From the NCBI GenBank assembly GCA_028533045.1, contig JAQQAP010000002.1:1-64000 (forward strand): a DNA stretch of 64,000 nt, in the 5' to 3' direction. The notes below the pieces were generated by a model. The model had not been told where the DNA came from, did no database searches, and worked only from the letters and a program-made list of their open reading frames with translations. Each line of letters opens with the position of its first letter. Position 1 is the stretch's first letter. The position numbers were made by a program, and so were the translations under genes. This document shows, one piece after another, positions 25,432 to 35,278 of this stretch. This DNA comes from Spirochaetales bacterium. GTDB lineage: Bacteria > Spirochaetota > Spirochaetia > DSM-2461.

Positions 25432-28283
25432 CCCTGATTCAGGAAGTGGTTTAATTTCTTTTGGAACCTGGCCATCTTCCCGGCCAGAATAGACAGATCT
25501 TCCCGTTCAAAAAGGCCGGACCGAATGTACTTGTTACAGAGATTTCCGCTGTGGGTGAAGACATCTTCTATCCCCAGGCTTCCGGAAACTCCTTTAAGGG
25601 CATGGGTCGATTGATGGATGGCCTTGAAATCTTTCTTTTCATAGAGCTCTTCCATTTTACCGGGGAAATCCCGGTAGTCTTCCAGATAATCCTTAAGAAG
25701 TTCCAGGAGTAAATGATACTCTCCTCCAAACCGCTCCAGGGTTTCATCCAGGGCAATTCCCGGTATGGGCGGATGTTCCTCGGGACTCTCATTTGAACTG
25801 TCTTCCCGGGAGAGAAAGGGCTCCAGCCACTTCTCCAGAACCCGGTCTATGGCAGGGAGATTGACCGGTTTGGTCAGATAGCCGTCCATGCCGGCTTGGT
25901 AGGCAAGTTTTTTGTCCTCTTCTGTAAAATTTGCCGTTAGGGCGATGATGGGAGTATGTCCTTTATTTTGGTCCTTTTCTCTTTCCCTCTGCAGACGAGC
26001 CATGGTGTAACCGTCCATTCCGGGCATTTGGATATCCAGGAAAACAAGATGGGGTGAGAGCTCATTTATGGCATCCAAACCTTCCCGGCCGCCGGCTGCT
26101 GTAATCACTTCTCCTTTGCGCAGGGCCAGGAGGTCGGCGGCGATTTCACGGTTCAACGGATTGTCATCCACGATGAGGATACGGCTTCCGGGGACGACAG
26201 GATGGCTTTTGCGGGATTGGGCTTCCTCCTCCTTTCCCAATAAAAAAGGCAGCTCAATATAAAACTCCGACCCTTCCCCGGGGGAGCTTTTTACTCCCAT
26301 CATGCCTCCCATGATTTCCACGAGCTGTTTGTTAATCGCCAGACTCAGCCCTATACCGCCCCTTTCCCGTTGGGTTGAGCTATCCAGCTGTCCGAAGGGT
26401 TCGAATATGAGGGCCAGTTTTTCCTCGGGTATCCCAATCCCTTCATCTTTAACAGATATTCTCAGGCGGCAGTTATTTTCGGTCGTCTCTCTTATCTCCG
26501 CTTTTACAGTAACTTTACCCCGGGGGGTGAACTTCAGACCGTTTTTGATGAGATTGAGGATAATTTGACTTATGCGGCTGCGATCTCCTTTGAGATAAGG
26601 GGGGAGGGGGGAAGGGGTTTCGAGGATAAGTTTAATACCGTTAGCCTGAGCCCCATTCATCTGGGAGTCAACCAGTTCCTCTATGAGCCGGGCGGGCGAG
26701 AATATATCGTGTTTTAAAGAGACGGAACTCTGGGTTAAGTCGGTAATGTCCAGGAGTTCGTGGATGCGGTTTAAAAGAAGGGCCGATGAAGCATTCAATT
26801 TGTCAAGAATATTTCTTTGAGCTCGGCCCAGTTCGCTGTGTTCCAGCTGATCCGCCATACCCATAATACCGTTCATCGGGGTAAGCAGTTCATGGCTTAA
26901 GCGGGAAATAATACTATTTTTCATATTTGCCACTTCCCGTTCTCTCTTTTCTTCTCCCAGTTGTTCCTCACGCTCCTTTTCCAATGTGATATTGCGGAAG
27001 ATGCCCTCTACCTGGAGGGGAAAACCATTATGGTCGCTTTTCATCTCTATAATACGGCCTTCCACCCAGATGTAATCGTCCAGGGGGGTAAAGCGGAGCC
27101 TAAAACGGGCGGTATCGACACCGCTGGCTCCCAGTCCCTTCTTGCTGAGGGATGAGAAGAATTGAACCATCTCTTTACGGTCATCTCCATGCACGATTTT
27201 ATTAAAGAAATCCCTTTGGGAGAGGGCGTGTTTATCCACGGGGATTCCCAAAAGGTGGGTGTAGTTCTTGTCAAAGAAGGTCATGCCCAGTTCCCGATCC
27301 CAGCTCCAGGGGACGAAGTTGCTTGCGATGAAGGATTGGTCAAGTCTTCGATTCTGCTGTATCATATCATCAATATCCGTAAGAGAAGCCAGAAAGAGGT
27401 CTTCTTCTCCCTCTTTGGTGCTGAAGGTCCCGTCAAAACGGAACCATTTTTCCCTATCCTTATAATTCAGTTTTAAGTCGACCGGGAGATTTATTGCCTT
27501 TTTGGCTTTTAAATCTTCCACTATACCCCTTGCCATATTCAGGTCATCCGGGCTTATCAGGTTATCTACGAGAGTCTGAAGGGGGATATTGTCTATATTT
27601 TGATCGATAGCCAGTAGCTGGTAGAAGGAGTTGTTGGCCAGAATCCTGTCCTCTTTTAAATCCATGAGAAAGAGGCCCAAGCGAGATTCGCGGGTGAGAA
27701 TCTCCATGTATTTACTGTTTTTCTCCTTCTCTTCCCTATCTTCCAGGCGAAACCGGAGATTCCGGAAGGACAGGTAGGCGCTTATCCCCAGTGAGAGACA
27801 GAGGAAAATATAATTAAAGAAGTGATTCCACAAACTATAATAGGCGGAGGCGCTGATGTCGACCCCCTTAAGCAGGATGAGAGCTCCCATGAAAGAGAGG
27901 AAAAGGAGCCATCCCGCCATAACAGTTAAGAGAATGGTACCATAATTTTTACGGTTGTTCAGAAATTGGGCTGCCGTAACGAGCATGAGGGAGAGACCTA
28001 ACTCAACATAAAGCTGATTTCTATAGAGCCTGTTCTGAAAGAAGAGAAAGAGGAGAAGAAAGAGAAAGGGATAGAGGTTTACCAGATAGGCTGTCCTGAA
28101 ATAGGGCCGGGTATGGTGCCGTCGTAAAGGAAGATAGACCAGAAGGGCGTACAGAAAAGTTGATGAGGCGGAGATGATGAGGGGAATGCGATAGCTGCCG
28201 TACTGAATGGTAAAAAGAGTGTGAATGAGGAGGGCTGTTAGTGTGAAACGGCGGAATATGCTTTCGCTTTTTCCGGTGGACAT
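25428..28283 (-). CDS. Hybrid sensor histidine kinase with REC and Hpt
   Basis: 951 residues. About six to seven membrane helices (1-185), two PAS-type domains (about 195-310 and 315-435), HisKA with the phospho-acceptor in SHELLTPMNGIMG, HATPase with the N box ILNLIKNGLKF and the G boxes DEGIGIPEEK and GGIGLSLAI, a receiver domain with the acceptor Asp in LVFLDIQMPGMDG, and a C-terminal Hpt with the His in STHALKGVSGSLG. It is a complete internal phosphorelay. The HisKA motif has Leu where Arg is usual (HELRTP). It starts 3 nt after the diguanylate cyclase stop, so the two are one operon and probably one signalling unit. Confidence 0.85.
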   Translation of the reverse strand: MSTGKSESIFRRFTLTALLIHTLFTIQYGSYRIPLIISASSTFLYALLVYLPLRRHHTRPYFRTAYLVNLYPFLFLLLFLFFQNRLYRNQLYVELGLSLMLVTAAQFLNNRKNYGTILLTVMAGWLLFLSFMGALILLKGVDISASAYYSLWNHFFNYIFLCLSLGISAYLSFRNLRFRLEDREEKEKNSKYMEILTRESRLGLFLMDLKEDRILANNSFYQLLAIDQNIDNIPLQTLVDNLISPDDLNMARGIVEDLKAKKAINLPVDLKLNYKDREKWFRFDGTFSTKEGEEDLFLASLTDIDDMIQQNRRLDQSFIASNFVPWSWDRELGMTFFDKNYTHLLGIPVDKHALSQRDFFNKIVHGDDRKEMVQFFSSLSKKGLGASGVDTARFRLRFTPLDDYIWVEGRIIEMKSDHNGFPLQVEGIFRNITLEKEREEQLGEEKREREVANMKNSIISRLSHELLTPMNGIMGMADQLEHSELGRAQRNILDKLNASSALLLNRIHELLDITDLTQSSVSLKHDIFSPARLIEELVDSQMNGAQANGIKLILETPSPLPPYLKGDRSRISQIILNLIKNGLKFTPRGKVTVKAEIRETTENNCRLRISVKDEGIGIPEEKLALIFEPFGQLDSSTQRERGGIGLSLAINKQLVEIMGGMMGVKSSPGEGSEFYIELPFLLGKEEEAQSRKSHPVVPGSRILIVDDNPLNREIAADLLALRKGEVITAAGGREGLDAINELSPHLVFLDIQMPGMDGYTMARLQREREKDQNKGHTPIIALTANFTEEDKKLAYQAGMDGYLTKPVNLPAIDRVLEKWLEPFLSREDSSNESPEEHPPIPGIALDETLERFGGEYHLLLELLKDYLEDYRDFPGKMEELYEKKDFKAIHQSTHALKGVSGSLGIEDVFTHSGNLCNKYIRSGLFEREDLSILAGKMARFQKKLNHFLNQG

Positions 28284-28286
28284 ATT

Positions 28287-29843
28287 CTAATCTCCCCGGT
28301 AAATGCGGTAACGGCCCTTACCCTGATCTTTTGCCTCATACAGAGCCTGGTCGGCTTTCTTTAGCAGTTCTTCCAGGTCTCCTCCCTGTTCGGGGAAAAA
28401 ACTGATTCCTATGCTGACTCCTATTATTATTTCCGTCTCCATAATAAAATAGGGGTGGGAGAGCTCGTTAAGTAGACGTCGGGCGACTTTATCAAATCCG
28501 TCATCCTGTTCCACATCCTGTATGAGAGCTACGAATTCATCACCTCCTATGCGGGCGCAGAGGTCGCTTTTACGCATCTGTTTAATGAGCCTTCGGCCTA
28601 CTTCCTGAAGAAGGAGATCTCCCGCTTCGTGGCCGTATGTGTCGTTAACAGGTTTAAAATAGTCCAGATCTAAATAGTAGATGGCCATGCGGCATCCTCG
28701 TCTCCGGCACAGTTCCAGGGTTTTTTCGGCAAATTCCTGAAAGTAGCGGCGGTTGGGCAACTGCGTCAGAGGGTCGTGTGTTGCCATCTTCCTCATGGTC
28801 TCTTCCGATATCTTAAGTTTTCTGTTAAGTGTCAGAATGTAAAGAACTATGCTGATTAAGAAGAATATGGTGAGACATATAAGGATAATCCATAGAAGGT
28901 ATTGAGAGAGGACATCGAAGAATTTGATGGATTCCGATGACTGATAGGGGCCAATTTTCAGTTCAAAAAAGCTGTCGTGGACAGTCTGGTAGTTCAGGGG
29001 GATCGTCCAGCCTCTAATGGAGGCGGCTTGGGCGGCCTTGCTTTCGGCGGGTAGGGATATGAGTTCGGTGGCAACTCTTTCGGCCAAGTGGTTAGGGGTA
29101 TGGGCCAGTTTGGAGAGGGGCCATTCCGGATAGAGACGGGTGCTGAGGAGGTAGGGAAAGTCCTGGTCCCGGAAACTTCTATTCAGGTCTTCAAGGAAAA
29201 CCAGCTTGTAATCGTTGAGACTGATCCGTCCCTCCGAGGCCATTCGTTCCAGAGTGTCCGTTCGGACTGTTCCCGCATCGTAAAGGCCGTCTCTTACGGC
29301 ATAGACTACTTCATCGTGGGAGGCGAGGAAGCCTATTTGGTCAAAGTAAGTATCCGGTGTAATGTTCCGGGCGGCCATTTCCCTCCAAAGGGCAATCCAT
29401 CCGCCCAGGGAGGACCGGTCGACTGCGGCCAGCTCTTTCTGTTTCAAGTCGGTTATGCTATTAAGATCGATGCGGTCGGCCCGGGTAAAAAGAACTCCCC
29501 CAAAGTAGGTAAAACTTTCTCCCAGGATATCATTCTTCATAGTCACAATACGGCTGACGTCATAGCGGGAAGCCAAATCGACATAACTCGCCGTGTTGGT
29601 CAGGATAAAGTCGACCTTCTTCATACGAATCGTCTCATCCATCTCATCGAAGGGGACGGGGATGATAGAAAAGTCATATCCTTCTATTTTTTCGTTGAGG
29701 TAGTCTGCCGTAGCTGACCATTTTTCCAGGGTTATCTTTTCGCCTCGCTTGGCAAGAACTCCTATCTGGACGTCCCTGTTCTGTGCGCAGAGTAAAGCGG
29801 GTAACAGGAGAATTAACAATAAGTAAAGGGGCTTATTCCTCAT
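28287..29843 (-). CDS. Diguanylate cyclase with PhnD-type sensor
   Basis: 518 residues. A signal-anchor (KPLYLLLILLLPALLCAQ), a periplasmic PhnD-like solute-binding domain (about 25-285, with ILTNTASYVDLASRYDV), a membrane helix at about 315-340, and GGDEF (about 360-518). The active site is ARIGGDEF with an RKSD inhibitory site five residues before. The first ATG is at 29861, but the codons between it and 29843 contain the -10 box, so I start at 29843. It likely senses a phosphonate-like or other small ligand in the periplasm and makes cyclic-di-GMP. It is operonic with the hybrid kinase downstream. Confidence 0.8.
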   Translation of the reverse strand: MRNKPLYLLLILLLPALLCAQNRDVQIGVLAKRGEKITLEKWSATADYLNEKIEGYDFSIIPVPFDEMDETIRMKKVDFILTNTASYVDLASRYDVSRIVTMKNDILGESFTYFGGVLFTRADRIDLNSITDLKQKELAAVDRSSLGGWIALWREMAARNITPDTYFDQIGFLASHDEVVYAVRDGLYDAGTVRTDTLERMASEGRISLNDYKLVFLEDLNRSFRDQDFPYLLSTRLYPEWPLSKLAHTPNHLAERVATELISLPAESKAAQAASIRGWTIPLNYQTVHDSFFELKIGPYQSSESIKFFDVLSQYLLWIILICLTIFFLISIVLYILTLNRKLKISEETMRKMATHDPLTQLPNRRYFQEFAEKTLELCRRRGCRMAIYYLDLDYFKPVNDTYGHEAGDLLLQEVGRRLIKQMRKSDLCARIGGDEFVALIQDVEQDDGFDKVARRLLNELSHPYFIMETEIIIGVSIGISFFPEQGGDLEELLKKADQALYEAKDQGKGRYRIYRGD

Positions 29844-29850
29844 GGTATTA

Positions 29851-29878
29851 ATTATATTCATTGAGAGACTCCCGTCAA
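29851..29878 (-). promoter_or_regulatory. Promoter of PhnD-GGDEF gene, leaderless
   Basis: On the minus strand, TTGACG (29878-29873), a 16-bp spacer and a perfect TATAAT (29856-29851). The ATG at 29843 follows 7 nt later. The alternative ATG at 29861 would lie inside the promoter. Confidence 0.65.
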
Positions 29879-29890
29879 ATTTACAAGCAC

Positions 29891-29919
29891 TTTACTGGAT
29901 TTGCCCGAGAGAATATGTT
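29891..29919 (+). promoter_or_regulatory. Promoter of CoA-binding gene
   Basis: TTTACT at 29891-29896, a 17-bp spacer and TATGTT at 29914-29919. The ATG follows 11 nt later with no Shine-Dalgarno sequence, so the leader would be about 4 nt. Confidence 0.4.
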
Positions 29920-29930
29920 ATTGTTAATAT

Positions 29931-30293
29931 ATGGAAAAGAAAACGTTAGTGATTGGGGCTTCGGAAAAGCCCGAAAGATACGCCTTTAAGGCCATAACAA
30001 AATTGCGCTCCCATGGTCATCCCGTTGAGGCTCTGGCACTCAAACCGGGTAAAGTGGGAGATGTGGAATTCATAACCAAACAGACTCCCCTGGATAATAT
30101 TGATACGGTAACCCTTTATGTAGGGCCCCGGAATCAGCCGGCCTATTATGACTATGTGAAATCGCTCAGTCCCAGAAGGGTTCTTTTTAATCCGGGAACG
30201 GAAAATTCCGAATTCCGGGAATTGTTGAAAAATGAAGGAATTGAGGTGATGGAAGCCTGCACTCTGGTTCTTTTAAGTACGAATCAGTATTAG
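29931..30293 (+). CDS. CoA-binding domain protein (YccU-like)
   Basis: 120 residues, a single Rossmann-like CoA-binding domain. It begins TLVIGASEKPERYAFKA and contains VTLYVGPRNQ and FNPGTENSEF, matching the CoA_binding_2 group. Family members bind CoA, but no reaction is established for the stand-alone form. It is cytoplasmic and apparently monocistronic. It sits divergently from the PhnD-GGDEF gene. Confidence 0.8.
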   Translation: MEKKTLVIGASEKPERYAFKAITKLRSHGHPVEALALKPGKVGDVEFITKQTPLDNIDTVTLYVGPRNQPAYYDYVKSLSPRRVLFNPGTENSEFRELLKNEGIEVMEACTLVLLSTNQY

Positions 30294-30387
30294 GATAAGG
30301 CTTTTTGGAAAGGACGGGGCAAATCCTCTTGACTTAGTAGGGGTAAATTTACGAGAATAAAACTATTCAAAAAATCAGAGGAAGATC

Positions 30388-30591
30388 ATGACCGATTGTG
30401 AATGTTTAGCAGGTTGCCCTTTTTTTAACGGGAACAACGACGAAGAGATGAAGAATAAATATTGTAAGAACAATAATCTGAACTGCGCCCGCTATATGGT
30501 CTTCAATTCCTGCGGTAAGGATAAAGTTCCTGCCGATTTAGCTCCCGACGATAAAACTACAGCCTACGTAATTATCGCCGAGAACGGTTAG
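30388..30591 (+). CDS. Small cysteine-rich protein, unknown
   Basis: 67 residues with six Cys (positions 4, 6, 10, 26, 33, 42) arranged CxCxxxC in the first ten residues, then single Cys. No family is recognised. The spacing could suit a metal or iron-sulfur site. The ATG follows AGAGGAAG. TTGACT at 30329-30334 with a weak GAGAAT at 30353-30358 (18-bp spacer) is a possible promoter. It converges on the transporter gene that ends at 30639. Confidence 0.6.
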   Translation: MTDCECLAGCPFFNGNNDEEMKNKYCKNNNLNCARYMVFNSCGKDKVPADLAPDDKTTAYVIIAENG

Positions 30592-30638
30592 TTCGGCTTA
30601 TTAAGGGCAGGTTTTCCGGCCCCATGAAAAGTTCCCCC

Positions 30639-31913
30639 CTAATAATAGCGTAGCAAAATATATCCGTAACAAATAAGCAGACTAAACAGTGTCATGGGAA
30701 TCCCGTATTTCAGATAGCTCATAAAGCTTAGGGGAATGTTGTTTTTTCGGGCAAAACCGAACATGATTACATTCGCCGAGGCTCCCACCAAAGTACTGTT
30801 ACCTCCCAGGCAGGCCCCCAGGGAGAGACTCCACCAGAGGGGATTTATCGTTGCAGCGTCCTGACCGCTCCCCACTAGCTTAACCACGGGAATAAAGGTC
30901 GCTACCAGGGGAATATTGTCCAGAATCCCCGAGAAGACCCCTGAAAATCCCAGAAGGAGTGTGCTGGTCTCTTTCATCCGCCCCTGAGTCAGCCTTATCA
31001 TCCAATCGGCCAGACCGTCGATTATTCCGGCATACTCCAGAACACCCACCATAATAAAGAGTCCGATGAAGAAAAGAATCGTATCCCACTCTACGTGACG
31101 GAGAAGTTCTTCCATGTCGCTGTCGGACCAGATTATGAGAACACAGGCCCCTATCAGGGCGATGACACTCGGTTCGGTTTCCAGGATTCCATGAAGGAGG
31201 AAGCCCAGTATCACTCCTCCCAGAACGGTGAGGGATTTTATCATGAGAGGCCGGTTGTGAATCATTTTTGATTCGTCCATAAGAAGAATCCTGTTTCGGT
31301 TTTCCCGGGATACCACCAGGGTGGAACGGAATATTCCCAGAAGGATGAGAATGGTTCCCGCTGAGATTATCAAAATAACCGGAGCCGCATTGGCGAGAAA
31401 GTCCGTAAAGGAGAGGTGGGCTGCGGAGCCTATCATAATATTGGGCGGGTCTCCTATGAGTGTGGCTGTTCCCCCGATATTGGACGCTAATATTTCGGTG
31501 ATGATGAAGGGCAGGGCGTCTATTTCCATCTGGGTGGTAAGAAGGAGGGTCACCGGGGATATTAGCAGCACGGTGGTAACGTTATCCAGGAGGGCGGAAA
31601 AAAAGGCGGTTATGAGAAACAGGACAACCAGAAATTGACGGGGGTCGGCTTTTACCGCTTTGGCTGCCCGAATGGCTACGAACTCGAAGACACCGCACTG
31701 TTCGGTTATTTTGACAATGAGCATCATTCCCATAAGCAGGAAGATGACGTTGGTGTCTATGTGCTCCACCGCTTCGTGGTAGGGGATGAAGTGGAAAACC
31801 AGGTAGAGCCCGGCACCCAGAAGAACCGCGATGGCTTTGTTTACCTTTTCCGTAACGAAAAGTATATAAATGGTGATAAAAATCACCAGTGCAAGAATGG
31901 TGTGTATATTCAT
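30639..31913 (-). CDS. ArsB/NhaD-family ion transporter
   Basis: 424 residues with about eleven membrane helices. The family signatures are visible in both halves: TAFFSALLDNVTTVLL and ASNIGGTATLIGDPPNIM in the first, and FSGILDNIPLVATF with GGNSTLVGASANVI in the second. This inverted repeat is typical of the ArsB/NhaD/P-protein group, which moves arsenite, Na+/H+ or dicarboxylate-like anions. The substrate is not decided by sequence. Its ATG overlaps the stop of the EIIA-CBS gene (TAATG), so transporter and regulator are made together. Confidence 0.8.
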   Translation of the reverse strand: MNIHTILALVIFITIYILFVTEKVNKAIAVLLGAGLYLVFHFIPYHEAVEHIDTNVIFLLMGMMLIVKITEQCGVFEFVAIRAAKAVKADPRQFLVVLFLITAFFSALLDNVTTVLLISPVTLLLTTQMEIDALPFIITEILASNIGGTATLIGDPPNIMIGSAAHLSFTDFLANAAPVILIISAGTILILLGIFRSTLVVSRENRNRILLMDESKMIHNRPLMIKSLTVLGGVILGFLLHGILETEPSVIALIGACVLIIWSDSDMEELLRHVEWDTILFFIGLFIMVGVLEYAGIIDGLADWMIRLTQGRMKETSTLLLGFSGVFSGILDNIPLVATFIPVVKLVGSGQDAATINPLWWSLSLGACLGGNSTLVGASANVIMFGFARKNNIPLSFMSYLKYGIPMTLFSLLICYGYILLRYY

Positions 31914-32809
31914 TAGGGCCTCAGCATTTTGTCTATGATTTGGGTAGGGCGAATGACTCCTTTGAATTTATCTCCCGGATTCATAACGAGTAGATGGCGG
32001 CGATTTCCCTTGATCATGAGAAAAAAAAGTTCCGGGTAGCTCGATTCGCTCCTAATCACATAGGGGCGATAGTCCCGCATAAAATCCCCCACTTTAAGCT
32101 CTTCTTCCCGGCTCCAGAAAAATTTGACCGGTTTAAAGTCCTGGATAAGGGAGAGGTCGCTCAGACTAAAGACGTAGTCGGGGAAACCGGCCTTGAGGAG
32201 GTCCACCAGATCCAGTACACCGCAGAGCTTTCCCGTTTTTTTTGATTGGACGGGAAGAAAATAGACCCCGTGCTGCTTCATTAGATCCAGGGCCTTTCCG
32301 ATGCTGGCCTGTTCATCAATTATGGGCCATGGTGCGGCCAGGTCGGAGGCGTTGAGGGTTCGGCCGGTGAGGTGACAGGTCTCATTGATGAGGTTCAGGA
32401 GCTCGGAGGGAGTCTTACAATCATCCAGCTTCTTCCGCTCATTCATCATCAACTGGGAAATCTCCTGGAGTATGGCAAGGTAGGTATTTCCCTCATTCCC
32501 GGAGGTGAGGAGGGAGAAAATATAGCGGACATGGTTACCATCGGGAAGTTCCACCGGCTTATTCGTGCGAACAAGAAGAATGTGTACTCCTTCGATTTTG
32601 GGTGAGTGGTTATGGGGTATGGCCGTATCATAACCCACCCAAGTAGAACCGATTTCCTCTCGCTGCTTAAGGAGAGCCAGGGCTTCTCTCCTGCTTAGAT
32701 GAGCTTTTCTTTCAAATTCCCCGGAGAGGAATTTCAGCGCCTCTTCCCAGTTGGAAAAGTCCCGGTCCATGAAGAGGGCGTTTTCGCTAAGGTATTTTTT
32801 AAACGGCAT
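31913..32809 (-). CDS. PTS EIIA type-2 domain fused to CBS pair
   Basis: 298 residues. The first 150 form an EIIA domain of the fructose/Ntr type, with the phospho-acceptor His in TAIPHNHSP. The rest is a pair of CBS domains (about 160-298), which usually bind adenine nucleotides. There is no EIIB or EIIC, so a regulatory role is likely: phosphorylation through HPr and nucleotide binding controlling the transporter next to it (inference). I choose the ATG at 32809 (MPFKKYLSEN). The longer frame runs inside the upstream CBS gene. It overlaps that gene by 11 nt. Confidence 0.75.
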   Translation of the reverse strand: MPFKKYLSENALFMDRDFSNWEEALKFLSGEFERKAHLSRREALALLKQREEIGSTWVGYDTAIPHNHSPKIEGVHILLVRTNKPVELPDGNHVRYIFSLLTSGNEGNTYLAILQEISQLMMNERKKLDDCKTPSELLNLINETCHLTGRTLNASDLAAPWPIIDEQASIGKALDLMKQHGVYFLPVQSKKTGKLCGVLDLVDLLKAGFPDYVFSLSDLSLIQDFKPVKFFWSREEELKVGDFMRDYRPYVIRSESSYPELFFLMIKGNRRHLLVMNPGDKFKGVIRPTQIIDKMLRP

Positions 32810-33254
32810 AAAGATGCTCCCTTTCGCTGGAGGGAAGGAGTTTGAGCAGCCTGTCCGCCGATATTTCTCCCAATAGATGCCCCTTCCTGTCCAGAAGGGG
32901 AAGGTGGTTTGTTTCGTATTGCACAAAAATAGCCAACCCTTCTGAAAGAGTGTGACCCGCTTGGAGGAAGGGGAAAGGGGATTGGAGTATTTTGTTTCCC
33001 CGAGCCCGGGATAAACGTTCTTCTATGAAGAGCTCTTGTCCTCCGCTAACCGTCCCGTAGAGAGGTGCGAGAAATTCGAGAATCCGACATTTAGTCAGAA
33101 CTCCCTGAAGCCGATTTTCCCTGTCGACAAAATAAAAGTTGTGAATCTTCCAGTTCTCCCTTAGGGGGAGGAGAAGATCGTAAAGGCTGGCGTCCATGGG
33201 AAAGGTTATTGTTTCCCTGGGGGTAATTAATTCGGTGAGTTCCGTGTTTTTCAT
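32799..33254 (-). CDS. CBS-domain pair protein
   Basis: 151 residues made of two CBS motifs (FYFVDRENRLQGVLTKCRI and HLPLLDRKGHLLGEISADR). Such Bateman modules bind ATP, AMP or S-adenosylmethionine and regulate attached or partner proteins. It is first of a three-gene coupled unit (CBS, EIIA-CBS, transporter). The ATG at 33254 follows AAAGGAAAAG. Confidence 0.75.
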   Translation of the reverse strand: MKNTELTELITPRETITFPMDASLYDLLLPLRENWKIHNFYFVDRENRLQGVLTKCRILEFLAPLYGTVSGGQELFIEERLSRARGNKILQSPFPFLQAGHTLSEGLAIFVQYETNHLPLLDRKGHLLGEISADRLLKLLPSSEREHLYAV

Positions 33255-33297
33255 ATTCTTTTCCTTTTCTAATCTTTAGGTTTGAGAGTGATTAAGA

Positions 33298-33633
33298 TTA
33301 AAAAGGGGCGGGCGGGGCTCTTAGGGAAGGGGAGGTTTTCTTAATTGGTGAAAGGGGAAGGCCGGGGAGATGGTTAATTCTCTGTCCCGATTGGGAAAGG
33401 CTGACTTTTAACTGGCCGGAGAGGGCAAAAAGGAGAGGACTCTCTTCGTTGCCTGTCTCCTCTTCCTCTTCTTCCAGCTCTCCCTCGGTCTGAATTTGTA
33501 GGGGAAGGGGTGAGTTCTCACTTATTCTCTGGAAAGAGGGCCCCCCTGTCTCTATGATTTTTATAGCCGGGGTTATTTCCCAAACAAGGAGGAGGGCGGG
33601 TAGAAGAAGAAAGGTCTGAATCAGCTTTCTCAT
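33298..33633 (-). CDS. Small secreted protein, unknown
   Basis: 111 residues with an N-terminal signal peptide (MRKLIQTFLLLPALLLVW), a Glu-rich run near residue 55, and a Pro-rich basic end. No family is recognised. It lies between two genes in the same direction with normal spacing. TTGACT at 33668-33663, a 17-bp spacer and a weak TAGGCT at 33645-33640 end 6 nt before the ATG, so it may be a leaderless gene. Low-complexity content makes the call uncertain. Confidence 0.4.
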   Translation of the reverse strand: MRKLIQTFLLLPALLLVWEITPAIKIIETGGPSFQRISENSPLPLQIQTEGELEEEEEETGNEESPLLFALSGQLKVSLSQSGQRINHLPGLPLSPIKKTSPSLRAPPAPF

Positions 33634-33690
33634 AGGATCAGCCTAGTCTATGATGACGGACAAGTCAAGACAATAAAGGACATTTTGCCA

Positions 33691-34199
33691 TTATTCGGCT
33701 CTTAATTCTTTGGGGAAGTAGGTTGAGAAGCCTAAATAGAGTGCTTCGGTTCCCCTTTTTGAGGCTCCCTTTTCCAGTTGAAAAAGCTTCCCCTTAAAGT
33801 AGAGGCCAAAGTCAGCCTTACTGCGCCGGGGGATTCCCAAGCCTCGTCCTGTCCCCTCCTGATGATATTCGTAAACCCGATAGTTCAGAGCCGTTAAGTC
33901 ATCAAAGGAAAAGCTCTCTTTTTTGTGAAGAAAAATCAGCCCCCGGCGAACAATACAGGATTCGTCTCTTTTATCAAAACTGACCGAACAGCGATAAAAG
34001 CTTCCCAGGAAAAGGAGGGTAGGAGTAAGGATTATGCTGATTTGGCCCGCCCTTGAAGCGAGGGCGAAGTCTTTCACCGAGAAATTGAAGAGGAAGGTGA
34101 GCCCCACGGAGAAAAGCATAAAAAGCAAACTTAAGCGGAGCAGGGGATTCATGGAGAAGACAAGCCGGTTCTCATCGGGCCTTCGCACAGCATAAAAGG

Positions 34200-34203
<4 letters not shown>
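33691..34203 (-). CDS. Small membrane protein, PH-like domain
   Basis: 170 residues. Two membrane helices (about 20-42 and 52-72), then a soluble beta-rich part that resembles bacterial PH-like domains (VRRGLIFLHKKESFSFDDL). Function unknown. The ATG overlaps the oppF stop by 4 nt (ATGA), so it is probably co-translated as a tail gene of the opp operon. Confidence 0.6.
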
Positions 34204-35276
<1,073 letters not shown>

Positions 35277-35278
35277 GA

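Noticed and set aside
30604..30621. Small hairpin GGGC...GCCC between convergent genes
   Set aside because: A 6-bp interrupted stem with no T-run on either strand. Too weak to call.
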